This document shows positions 1 through 7,460 of a stretch of DNA of 64,000 nucleotides, piece after piece (the first letter of the stretch is position 1; each line of letters begins with the position of its first letter). Under the pieces are notes generated by a model, which saw only the letters and a program-made list of their open reading frames with translations, was not told where the DNA came from and searched no databases. Position numbers and translations under genes: made by a program. The stretch spans positions 1 through 64,000 of the forward strand of contig DASXUX010000002.1 of assembly GCA_036504595.1 (NCBI GenBank), in the 5' to 3' direction. This stretch comes from DASXUX01 sp036504595. Its GTDB lineage: Bacteria > Planctomycetota > SZUA-567 > H5-PLA8.

Positions 1-74
1 TTGAACATCTGTTCGTACGCGACCTTCGCCTCCGCTAAAAAGGCCGCCAAACCTTCGTCGTAGCTGTTCGTCAT
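1..74 (-). CDS. 5' end of an unidentified protein (partial)
   Basis: Only about 24 codons are inside the window, reading MTNSYDEGLAAFLAEAKVAY and then running off the left edge. The ATG at 74 is preceded by a strong GGGAGGG Shine-Dalgarno sequence 8 nt upstream, which supports a true start. The peptide is polar with no signal sequence, so a cytoplasmic protein is likely. Too little is visible to assign a family. It is divergent from the oxidoreductase at 338. Confidence 0.5.
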   Translation of the reverse strand, partial: MTNSYDEGLAAFLAEAKVAYEQMF

Positions 75-168
75 TAGCCCATCCCTCCCTTTAAGAGAGG
101 TTTCGGCTATTTAGATATGCGCATTCAGCGACGTGCACCCGGTGTGCGGTGCGGAGCCGCGTGCGAAA

Positions 169-217
169 ACCCTCTCCCCCGCCGGGGAGAGGGTGGCGCG
201 AAGCGCCGGGTGAGGGG
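169..217. repeat. Dispersed GC hairpin, CCCTCTCCC family
   Basis: CCCTCTCCCC pairs with GGGGAGAGGG across a 4-nt loop (170-193), followed by a second hairpin GGCGC-GAA-GCGCC (195-207) and the tail GGGTGAGGGG. Relatives lie at 46576-46612 and 62877-62916, with looser versions at 52343-52367 and 58050-58072. It fills the middle of the 263-bp divergent gap 75-337. Nothing else recognisable is in that gap apart from the two ribosome binding sites. Confidence 0.7.
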
Positions 218-337
218 TCGCCTTGCACGCCGATGAAGTCTTTGCCTCGGCGTTCAACATTTACCACTGGTCTCCGATTGACGAAAAATCGCATTGTCTG
301 GCGTATGTAGTACAACGAACATCAGGAGACTCACCCT

Positions 338-1621
338 GTGAAGCACAACTCGAACCGCCGCCGCTTCCTCAAGACCCTCGGACTGGCCGGAGCCGCCGGG
401 ATCGGTTTCCCGACCATTGTGCCCTCGACTGTCTTTGGCGACGATGCGCCGAGCAATCAGACGACCGTCGCCTCAATCGGCTGCGGTGGCCGCGGCTCGG
501 ACATCATGCGGCAGGCCGGCGGGCAGAGCGGCACGAAAATGCTCGCCGTCTGCGACGTCATGGAATCCCGCCGCGAACAGCGCGCCGCCGAATGGAACAA
601 GAAATACGGCTCAAACGTCTGCATTCCCTATCGCGACCTGCGCGAGATGCTCGCCCGCCGCGACATCGATTGCGTCACCATCGGCACGCCCGATCACTGG
701 CACGTGCCCGCCGCGCTGATGGCTGTGCGTTCCGGAAAAGACGTGTACGTCGAAAAGCCGCTCGGCATCAGCATGGAACAGATTCAAACATTGCGCCGCG
801 AAGTCCACCGTTTCGGAGCCGTCTTCCAGTACGGCACGCAACAGCGTTCCATGGCGCACGTCCGCCACGGCTGCGAACTGGTCCGCAACGGCCGCATCGG
901 CAAGCTCCAACTGGTCGAGGTCACCGCGCCCAGTTACGGTTTTGAAGGCGGCTCGCTCGAACCGATTCCCGCCCCGCCCGAACTCGATTACGACCTGTGG
1001 CTCGGGCCCGCGCCGTGGAGCGCCTACACCAAGGACCGCTGCACCTGCTGGGGTTCGTACTGGGTGCTCGACAATGCCCACGGCTTCATCGCCGGCTGGG
1101 GCGCGCACCCGCTCACGGACATGGTCTGGGGCCTCGGCGACGATCCGGCGCTGGCTGTCCCGGTGGAACTCCAAGCCACCGGCAAGTTCGGCCTCGGACT
1201 GTTCAATGCTCCATACGACTGGGACGTGAAAGGGAAATTCGCCAGCGGCGCCGACTTCCACTTCACGCCCGGCGGCGACTGCGTGACCTTCACCGGCGAC
1301 AAAGGAAAAATCGCAATCAGCCGCGGCGGCCTGAAAACCGAACCCGAATCACTGCTGAAAGAGAAGTTCGGCCCATCCGAAATCCACCTCTACGACAGCC
1401 GCTCGCACATGGGCAACTTCGTCGAATGCGTGCGCACGCGCAAACAGACCATCGCGCATATCGACGTGGCCGTGATGTCCGATGCGATCTGCCAGCTTTC
1501 CATGATCGCCATCCACACCGGCCGCAAGCTCAAGTGGGACCCCGTCAAAGAGGAATTCCTCAACGACCCCGGCGCCAGCGCCATGCTCAAACGTACCATG
1601 CGCGCGCCATGGCATTTGTAG
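338..1621 (+). CDS. Tat-exported Gfo/Idh/MocA family oxidoreductase
   Basis: 427 aa. Residues 7-12 (RRRFLK) plus the following hydrophobic stretch form a Tat signal, so the folded enzyme is probably exported with its cofactor bound. A Rossmann fold begins near residue 44 with the loop GCGGRGSD (48-55). TPDHWH (117-122) and the diagnostic EKP (139-141) mark the Gfo/Idh/MocA family, which carries out NAD(P)-dependent oxidoreduction or hydrolysis on sugars and cyclitols. The C-terminal half is the usual alpha/beta domain. The start is GTG at 338 with AGGAG about 10 nt upstream; no better start lies between it and the Tat motif. The substrate cannot be inferred. The secreted form is typical of planctomycetes and their relatives. 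Confidence 0.9.
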   Translation: MKHNSNRRRFLKTLGLAGAAGIGFPTIVPSTVFGDDAPSNQTTVASIGCGGRGSDIMRQAGGQSGTKMLAVCDVMESRREQRAAEWNKKYGSNVCIPYRDLREMLARRDIDCVTIGTPDHWHVPAALMAVRSGKDVYVEKPLGISMEQIQTLRREVHRFGAVFQYGTQQRSMAHVRHGCELVRNGRIGKLQLVEVTAPSYGFEGGSLEPIPAPPELDYDLWLGPAPWSAYTKDRCTCWGSYWVLDNAHGFIAGWGAHPLTDMVWGLGDDPALAVPVELQATGKFGLGLFNAPYDWDVKGKFASGADFHFTPGGDCVTFTGDKGKIAISRGGLKTEPESLLKEKFGPSEIHLYDSRSHMGNFVECVRTRKQTIAHIDVAVMSDAICQLSMIAIHTGRKLKWDPVKEEFLNDPGASAMLKRTMRAPWHL

Positions 1622-1624
1622 GTG

Positions 1625-1696
1625 GCACGCATGTGACTGGCGCTATGTGACACGCATGTCACTGGCACCGTTCGTTTGCGCCAGTCTCATGCGTGC
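1625..1696. repeat. Palindromic element, GCACGCATG family, copy 1
   Basis: Arms GCACGCATGTGACTGGCGC (1625-1643) and its inverse (1678-1696) pair at 18 of 19 positions. The interior holds a small hairpin GTGACA-CGCA-TGTCAC (1647-1662). The same arms enclose only a 9-nt loop at 23327-23375, so the interior is variable while the arms are conserved. Confidence 0.75.
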
Positions 1697-1730
1697 GGCT
1701 TGCGCTTTATTGCGGATTGAACGGCAACAT

Positions 1731-1812
1731 CTCACCACAGAGGACACGGAAGACACAGAGGGTTTTTCCAAGAGAAGCTTTTCTCTGCGTCCTCCGCGTC
1801 CTCTGCGGTGAG
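1731..1812. repeat. Inverted CTCTGYG-type nonamer array between convergent genes
   Basis: The left arm begins CTCACCACAGAGGACACGGA (1731-1760). The right arm (1783-1812) is its inverse, with differences mainly of the G-to-A and T-to-C kind. The stem would be about 28 bp around a short loop. It lies between the convergent genes ending at 1621 and 1832 and could act as a two-way terminator (inference). It belongs to the family also seen at 3180, 4203, 12098, 14240, 36663, 44407, 61224 and 63690. Confidence 0.7.
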
Positions 1813-1831
1813 CTCTTTTGACTCCAGACTT

Positions 1832-3133
1832 TTACTTCACCGTCACCACCGGCGGCGTCGCATAGTCCTTCCATAGCCGGTCAAGGTCCGCTGCGTTCGG
1901 CGCTCCATCCGCAACAACCAGCCGATATTTCGCCACGTACCCCTTCTCCGGCGTGATCTCGAACTGCCCAAGCTGCTCCGGCGCCGTCCCGATGAACGGT
2001 TCGGTCGGATGCAACCGCAGCGGCTGCGGCGCGCGGAAATTGGAGGGATGATCGAGCAGTGTGATGCCGGCCAGTTCGCCGTCCACCTTCCCGCTCATAT
2101 TGCACCAACGCGCCCGCTCGGGCTTGCCTTCCGGTTTCGTGTTGCCGGTCGCGCGGGTCTTTCCTTCAGACGTCAAGTACTCGCAGTTGTCCTTCCCGTC
2201 CCACGTCCGGTGCCCGCGTATGCCCAGCCCGCCGTAGTGATACGTCGGCAGCACAAGCGGACTTTTGCTCGCGCACCGCTGCACAATCGCAATGTCGAAG
2301 ATGCGATACTTCGCATCCGCCGCGCCCAGCCGGTACACATTCACGCGCCAGTCTTCAAAGAGTGCGTCTGTCGGATGAGCGTCGGCTGCCTTCGGATTGC
2401 CTAAGTCCACATATTTGTGAAATGCCTCGAACCCGCCCTGCACCGGCCCACTCCAGTAGGGCGGGCCTCCGTGCCCGCCGGCGGGCAGGGACGCCCGCCC
2501 TACCTCGTCCGGGAAGAACTTCTGCGCGTTCTCCGCCGACCACAGCCCGAGCGGCTCCACGGTCGCGGTCTTCGCGCCCATGTTCCAGAAATCCGGATGC
2601 CGCCCCTCGAACTCCGTCTTCGTCCACGCCCCCCAAACCGAATGATGATGTTTGTGAGCCGGCGGGTAATCGTCGGTCACCAGCTTCCCTGATGGTGTCA
2701 GCACCGGATAGATGTACCCACCGCGCTGAAACTCCGGCCCATACCCTTTCGGCAGCTCGCTTTTCTCCACGAAATACGAAATAACTTTCTTTCCGTCAAT
2801 CGTGACGTCCAACGCCGTCCCATTCTTCGTAACGCTGACTCCTGCGTTCGCCGCCGGCTCCTGCTTCACCACCGAGTACGTTTTGCTCTGCCCCGCCTTG
2901 AGCTGATCCAACACAAAGCAACCCTGATGCGCCCCGTCCACTTGCAGCGGCAGCAACCCGCCGGCTTCGTCCCGCAGCGCGTAATTCCCCGCCGCCACCA
3001 CTTCCGGCAGCGCAAAGTTGACGATGCAGTCCTTGCGGTCAAGCTCGCCGGCAGCCACCGTTACCGTCGGCCCTTCGCCGCTCAATGCCAGCGCGCAACA
3101 GCCGAATGCTAGTGAAAAGAGAACGTGCCGCAT
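1832..3133 (-). CDS. DUF6807 (PmoA-like) secreted protein
   Basis: 433 aa beginning MRHVLFSLAFGCCALALSG, a Sec signal peptide. ATG at 3133 is chosen because GGAGGGG lies 4 nt upstream, whereas longer in-frame extensions would read through repeat sequence. The central part has the family features VTDDYPPAHKHHHSVWGAW and YHYGGLGIRGHRTWDGKD, which match DUF6807 proteins, annotated as 'PmoA-like' but not shown to be methane monooxygenase subunits. The family occurs beside sugar-metabolism genes in planctomycetes, and its activity is unknown to me. An unusual feature is a 46-bp palindromic element (2457-2502) read in frame, adding a VGRASLPAGGHGGPPY-type peptide. The stop lies 22 bp past the inverted nonamer array. 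Confidence 0.8.
   Translation of the reverse strand: MRHVLFSLAFGCCALALSGEGPTVTVAAGELDRKDCIVNFALPEVVAAGNYALRDEAGGLLPLQVDGAHQGCFVLDQLKAGQSKTYSVVKQEPAANAGVSVTKNGTALDVTIDGKKVISYFVEKSELPKGYGPEFQRGGYIYPVLTPSGKLVTDDYPPAHKHHHSVWGAWTKTEFEGRHPDFWNMGAKTATVEPLGLWSAENAQKFFPDEVGRASLPAGGHGGPPYWSGPVQGGFEAFHKYVDLGNPKAADAHPTDALFEDWRVNVYRLGAADAKYRIFDIAIVQRCASKSPLVLPTYHYGGLGIRGHRTWDGKDNCEYLTSEGKTRATGNTKPEGKPERARWCNMSGKVDGELAGITLLDHPSNFRAPQPLRLHPTEPFIGTAPEQLGQFEITPEKGYVAKYRLVVADGAPNAADLDRLWKDYATPPVVTVK
2457..2502. repeat. In-frame palindromic element inside a CDS, copy 1
   Basis: Architecture from the outside in: TAGGGCGGGC / GCCCGCCCTA (10 bp), a C·C mismatch, TCC/GGA, a G·G mismatch, then the perfect palindrome TGCCCGCCGGCGGGCA. 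The element at 54821-54862 has the same layout with different but still paired stems. Both are read in the same phase (V-x-x-A-S-L/V-P-A-G). Confidence 0.85.
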
Positions 3134-3176
3134 AAACCCCTCCAAAACTTCAAGTCTTCGGGCAAAGAACTCTAAA

Positions 3177-3222
3177 AATCTCTGCGACCTCTGTGTCCTC
3201 TGCGCCTCTGTGTTGAAGTCGT
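3177..3222. repeat. CTCTGYG-type nonamer array (single orientation)
   Basis: Tandem CTCTGCGAC, CTCTGTGTC, CTCTGCGC and CTCTGTGTTG units lie in the 101-bp gap between two minus-strand genes (3133 and 3235). On the coding strand this gives AACACAGAGG repeats followed by ATTTTTAG. Confidence 0.65.
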
Positions 3223-3234
3223 GAATTTCAGCCA

Positions 3235-4140
3235 CTATCCTTCGAGCGCAAACCCCAGCCGTTTCGCCATCACGCGCAGGTAAACAGCGCACTCGCGGAA
3301 GCGCTCGCCCAGGTTCGGCAAGCTGCCCAGATCGATCCCCAGCGGCCCATTGTAGCCTTGCCGCATCAGTTCCTTGAACACTCCGTCGAAATCGATGTTC
3401 CCATCGCCGGGCATCAGGTGCCGGTTGTCCGTTCCGTCGTTGTCCGCCAGATGCAGGCCGGCGATACGCCCTTCCAGTTTGCGCGCGGAGAACGGCAGGA
3501 TTTCCTTTTGAGCGTTCAGGTGCGCGCAGTCAAACGTGGCTTTGCAGTTGGATCGCTGCACGTGATCCATCAGCCGCAGCAGCGAGTCCGTCGAACAGAT
3601 CATCTCGCCCACGCGCGGCTCGATGGTCAGATCGAGTCCATGTTCAACCGCAATGTCGCAGCACGTGCGCACACTCTCGCAGAGCGCCTCCCACTGCCTC
3701 GCCCACGAAAAATCACTCGGCATCTCGACTTTGTATGTCTCGCCGAACTGAATCTCGCCGACGTACGGTTGTTTTCCGACAAATCTGATCGGCGGCAGAT
3801 AAGTGGCCACATGTACGGTCTTCGCACCGAAGAACGCCGCCGTTTGCGCGCCGAGCCGAAAAACATCATGCGCCGCTTCGCGCTCGGGCTTGTCCATGCT
3901 GACCAGAGGCCGCAGCACCGGGCAGTAGTTCACGCAGCCCATCCCGCGCTGATCGAGCGCTTGCTTGTAGCGCTCCCGGTTTTCGTACATGGACCGAATG
4001 TGCTCCGCGCCCACGCCTTCGAGTTCGATATAGCGAAAGCCCAGCGCCTGCAAATCCCCTATCGCCTTCAGCCCATCCTCGATGCTCGGCGGGTATCCAT
4101 AGGTATCGATTGTGTAGAGATAGCAGGCCGTCAACTTCAT
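3235..4140 (-). CDS. Sugar phosphate isomerase/epimerase-like TIM barrel (AP endonuclease family 2 fold)
   Basis: 301 aa, no signal peptide, so cytoplasmic. The sequence follows the xylose isomerase-like barrel: an N-terminal GFRYIELEGV strand, ALDQRGMGCVNYCPV, a central HGLDLTIEPRVGE containing a metal-ligand-type Glu, CKATFDCAHLNAQ with Asp and His, GRIAGLHLADNDG, and a final GDGNIDFDGVFKEL with GPLGIDLG. Acidic and His residues at these strand ends normally bind a divalent metal. Family members isomerise or epimerise sugars and inositols; the substrate here is unknown. It lies upstream of and co-directional with the DUF6807 gene, and the pair may act on the same sugar pathway (inference). 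ATG at 4140. Confidence 0.8.
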   Translation of the reverse strand: MKLTACYLYTIDTYGYPPSIEDGLKAIGDLQALGFRYIELEGVGAEHIRSMYENRERYKQALDQRGMGCVNYCPVLRPLVSMDKPEREAAHDVFRLGAQTAAFFGAKTVHVATYLPPIRFVGKQPYVGEIQFGETYKVEMPSDFSWARQWEALCESVRTCCDIAVEHGLDLTIEPRVGEMICSTDSLLRLMDHVQRSNCKATFDCAHLNAQKEILPFSARKLEGRIAGLHLADNDGTDNRHLMPGDGNIDFDGVFKELMRQGYNGPLGIDLGSLPNLGERFRECAVYLRVMAKRLGFALEG

Positions 4141-4202
4141 AGAGCGAATCCCCCACTCCAGATTGGCACATTTCGGATCGAGGATCGCGGATTCTAGACA
4201 TC

Positions 4203-4277
4203 AACGCAGAGACGCACAGTAGATCATGTATTCTAAGAAGCTCTGTGTTCTCTGTGTCCTCTGCGCCTCTGTGTTGA
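4203..4277. repeat. Partly inverted CTCTGYG nonamer array
   Basis: A short left part (AACGCAGAGACGCACAG, 4203-4219) faces a longer right array CTCTGTGTT, CTCTGTGTC, CTCTGCGC, CTCTGTGTTG (4241-4276). It fills the gap between the genes at 4140 and 4312. A small ATTGCGG-like tract (GATCGAGGATCGCGGATTC) precedes it at about 4178. Confidence 0.65.
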
Positions 4278-4311
4278 GGTCGTGGCCGTTGCCGTTAAGT
4301 CCGCAATCGAG

Positions 4312-7302
4312 CTACTGTCGCTTTACTTTGACCGCGATGTCGTTCGTAAATGCCGGGAACTTCAGTTCAAGCGGGCCGGATGCGTGCTCTTTGGTCTCTT
4401 GCTTGACGATGCCGCCTTTGTAGCAGTCCCAGAACTCAACCGCGTACTTCCCTGGCGGAAGATCAGGAACGATTGCCGTCACGCCTTCGTGAACGGGCCG
4501 CTCGCCTTCCGGCGGCATCTGGCGCATCGCCGCATCATTGTACAGCCATCCGTAAACGCCGCCCGGCCAGCGATAGCCGTAGGCCTGAAGCAGGCCGCTC
4601 GTATTTCCGGCCGTGATCGGCAACAGCACCGTCGTGCCCTTCATCCCGCGCCGGTCCTCACCGCGAACGTAAGCGGAAAACGCCCGGTAGTACGAATACA
4701 GGTTCTTCGAATCGACGACGTCGTACCACCAGAACAACGGCGTGCCCATCCCCTCCGTCATCCACGTCGCCCACATGCCGCAGTGAACATCGGCCACCAG
4801 CATGGGCAGCGGCGCGGCATCGAAGTCCCCGCCGTATTCTGTGATCCAGAACGGTTTCTTCATCTCGCCAGATAGCTGCCCGTTGAACCAGGTCTGGTTG
4901 TCCAACGCGGACTGCATGTACCGCATCGTCGTGGGGCGGTACACATCGGTGCAGACATAATCCAGCAGAGGCCCGCCCTCGGGTGCATTTTCACGCGCCA
5001 ACGCCACGTCGATCCACTTGTAGTCCGTCGCATAGTGGTTGGTGACGGGATGATCGTACGCATCGCACTGCTTCAGATGGTTGATCATTTCCCGAGCCCA
5101 ACCCTGCGCGGTCGCGGTACGGTGGAACTGCCCCAAACGCGGATGCTCGCCGGGCCTGTTCTTAAAATTCGGAGTCGTTCCGGCCACCAAGTCGTATTCG
5201 CTGACCAGTTCCCATCCCAGCAGCGTCGAATCGCTGCCCCAGCGCGCGGCAATGTAGCGCAGTTTGTTGCGATGCCAGCGCCGGCAGGTCGGATCTGTGA
5301 AGAACGACTCCGCCGTCTCCGCAACTCCCATGTCGCCCGGACTGCCCAGGTTGTAGGGATTGTCCTGCCACTCCCAGTCGCACCAGCAACTGAACTTGCC
5401 GTGATTGTCCAGCACCAGGTGGACATAGATGCCGTGCTCGCGAGCCATCTTCAGCAGTGTGTCCAGCTTCCAGGCATGCTGAAGGCTGTAGCGTGTGGCG
5501 CCGTAGTAGTCGCGCCAGCGGCTGGTCCATTCAATGCCCAGCCACCACGCGGCCATCCATACTTCGCACGTGTTCTCGCCGGCCTTCTGCATCTTGTCGA
5601 ACATCTCCGCGTACATGGGCAGGCCGCGCCCGGCAGGCGGCTCCTGCTTCATGATCAAACTCCAGCAGCGGATGTCCACGGGCGAGGAGATATTGTGTCC
5701 GACCGGGTAGAAGAACTCGCCATTCTCGAATTCCAGAAAACGTTTGTCCTTCTGAGCGACCCGGATGAAGCCCCTGCCGTCCGCCGGTACGCACATGAAC
5801 TGCTGCACCGGCAATTCAATCTGCTCGTTCTTCAGCTTCACGCGCAGTGTGTACTTGTGCAGGCCTTCTTCGCGCGGCGTAATTCGCACGCGCCATTCCG
5901 GACGGCCCATCGGCTTCAGGTCGTCTTCCTCAAAGCGGTCTTCGCGGTCGTAGTCCTGATACCAGAAGCCAATGTGCTCCGTTTTCTTTCCGCTCTTGCT
6001 TTCCACCACACACGTGATGTCCGCGTAATCCGGGTCGAACGGATTATCGACCTGCCGGTTCAGTTCGAAGCGCAGCGTCAGCGTATCGAGCTTGCGCACC
6101 TGCGGCATCGCCGTCGCGGCTTTCGCGTTCAAGGTATCGGCGGCCGATGCCGGCGGGTCCGTCCGCATGTTGATGACGCGAATCGGCTCCTCTTTGTAGC
6201 TGCTGGCCTGCTTCGCCAGATCCTTTAGATTCTGCAACCGCTCCGCATTGACCTGCGGCGGCTGAGCGTTCGTCGCTTGATCGACCAGGCCCTTGAATCG
6301 CTGCGGCCGCGTCCAGCCACGGAAGTTCCGCAGCATCACGCGGCCCGTGAAACTCTTGTCACCGTAAAAAGTGATTCCAATCGTACGCACCTTCGTGGCC
6401 TGGTTATCGTCCCACTGCCCCAGGTGCCCCAAGGGTGTCACGTCCGGAGAATCGCCGCGGATATCGGCTGTCACCGTGGTCCATTCGCCAGGCACCAGCG
6501 CCGCGCGTGTGCGAGCCTGGTACCAGAGGCCGTGGCGGTCTTTCAGGAAGAGCAGGCAACCGACAAAACCGGGACATTCCTTCGGAATCTTCACGTCGTA
6601 CGCCATCGCCCGAACGCCCATCAGACGCCGCTGATCGCTGTCCCCCGTGCTGCCCTCGCGCATGATCGTAGCCGGTTCAGGAAAACGTACGGGAATGGAC
6701 AGCGCGTTGCCGAGTCTCTTCTCCTCGGTCTCCACCACCTGCAACGCAACAGGCTCGTTTGTGCTGGCCACGGGTGGCGTCGGCTGAGCAGCGTCTTTTG
6801 TGATCGGGAAAGTCGCGGGACTATCCGCTTCGAATGTCCAACCCTGCGCGTCCTGTTCGAAGTCATAGATCGGATCGCGCGGCACCGGGTACCACCCCGT
6901 AGCAGGATCCTGGAACTGCTTCAACGCCTCCTCGGCGAGCTCAAACGCGGGCGGACGCGTGCCTTTCGCGCGACCCATCTTGCGCAGGTCCTGAACCACC
7001 AGCCCCAACATCAGGACGACAAAGCCGAGCGAGAGCAGCACCAGTCCCTTGTTAAAGCCGCCTTCAGACGGAATCGAGGCTGCTTCAGCGACTTTTGGAG
7101 GTTCGGAAGGTGCTGGAGGCACGAGCACCGGCGGGTTCTGCGGCCCTGCAATCGCCGGCGGCTCCGCTACGTGAGCGGCTCCGACCGCGCCTTGCGGCGC
7201 CTGCTCCTGCGGAGCAGCAGGGCTCTGCGCAGGCATCTCCTGCGATGCAGGCGAACTGCCGGCGCTGGGTTCATCAACAGGTTTGGGGCTTTTTTCGTCC
7301 AT
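4312..7302 (-). CDS. Membrane-anchored clan GH-A glycoside hydrolase with DUF5060-like domain
   Basis: 996 aa. Residues 1-80 are Pro/Ala-rich and presumably cytoplasmic. Residues 86-105 form one membrane span (GLVLLSLGFVVLMLGLVV), leaving a large periplasmic part. Residues about 115-330 look like a beta-sandwich carbohydrate-binding region (DPIYDFEQDAQGWTFEADSP). About 400-510 resembles the DUF5060 sandwich, and about 515-990 is a TIM barrel. LLGWELVSEYDL places an acid/base Glu near 702 and PFWITEYGGDF a nucleophile Glu near 822, the clan GH-A layout (GH5/GH39-like). The activity is probably polysaccharide or glycoside hydrolysis at the cell surface; the substrate is unknown. The start is ATG at 7302. 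The stop is followed by the nonamer repeat region. Confidence 0.75.
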   Translation of the reverse strand: MDEKSPKPVDEPSAGSSPASQEMPAQSPAAPQEQAPQGAVGAAHVAEPPAIAGPQNPPVLVPPAPSEPPKVAEAASIPSEGGFNKGLVLLSLGFVVLMLGLVVQDLRKMGRAKGTRPPAFELAEEALKQFQDPATGWYPVPRDPIYDFEQDAQGWTFEADSPATFPITKDAAQPTPPVASTNEPVALQVVETEEKRLGNALSIPVRFPEPATIMREGSTGDSDQRRLMGVRAMAYDVKIPKECPGFVGCLLFLKDRHGLWYQARTRAALVPGEWTTVTADIRGDSPDVTPLGHLGQWDDNQATKVRTIGITFYGDKSFTGRVMLRNFRGWTRPQRFKGLVDQATNAQPPQVNAERLQNLKDLAKQASSYKEEPIRVINMRTDPPASAADTLNAKAATAMPQVRKLDTLTLRFELNRQVDNPFDPDYADITCVVESKSGKKTEHIGFWYQDYDREDRFEEDDLKPMGRPEWRVRITPREEGLHKYTLRVKLKNEQIELPVQQFMCVPADGRGFIRVAQKDKRFLEFENGEFFYPVGHNISSPVDIRCWSLIMKQEPPAGRGLPMYAEMFDKMQKAGENTCEVWMAAWWLGIEWTSRWRDYYGATRYSLQHAWKLDTLLKMAREHGIYVHLVLDNHGKFSCWCDWEWQDNPYNLGSPGDMGVAETAESFFTDPTCRRWHRNKLRYIAARWGSDSTLLGWELVSEYDLVAGTTPNFKNRPGEHPRLGQFHRTATAQGWAREMINHLKQCDAYDHPVTNHYATDYKWIDVALARENAPEGGPLLDYVCTDVYRPTTMRYMQSALDNQTWFNGQLSGEMKKPFWITEYGGDFDAAPLPMLVADVHCGMWATWMTEGMGTPLFWWYDVVDSKNLYSYYRAFSAYVRGEDRRGMKGTTVLLPITAGNTSGLLQAYGYRWPGGVYGWLYNDAAMRQMPPEGERPVHEGVTAIVPDLPPGKYAVEFWDCYKGGIVKQETKEHASGPLELKFPAFTNDIAVKVKRQ

Positions 7303-7430
7303 GTGCTCTCAGTTACCGCGACCTTGTGCGCCCGACAACACTGAATAACCCGACGATACTCAGTGCGGTCTCCCTATTCCACGCTGTTTTTTCTTGCCGT
7401 TTCCCCGCGACACGGCGTCAGCGCTTTTTC

Positions 7431-7460
7431 CTGCCTACTGCTGCTGCCTACTGCTTACTG
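7431..7460. repeat. Heptamer array, CTGCCTA word
   Basis: Units CTGCCTA, CTGCTG, CTGCCTA, CTGCTTA, CTGATCT. CTGCCTA is the reverse complement of a rotation of AGTAGGC, the word at 51321-51347. The TAG stop of the minus-strand gene (7448-7450) is supplied by the second CTGCCTA. The remainder of the 7303-7447 gap shows nothing else. Confidence 0.6.

Noticed and set aside
1832..3292. DUF6807 gene starting at 3292
   Set aside because: The extra N-terminus (NTEAQRTQRSQR) is repeat-derived junk, and the Sec signal begins at 3133 with a good Shine-Dalgarno sequence.
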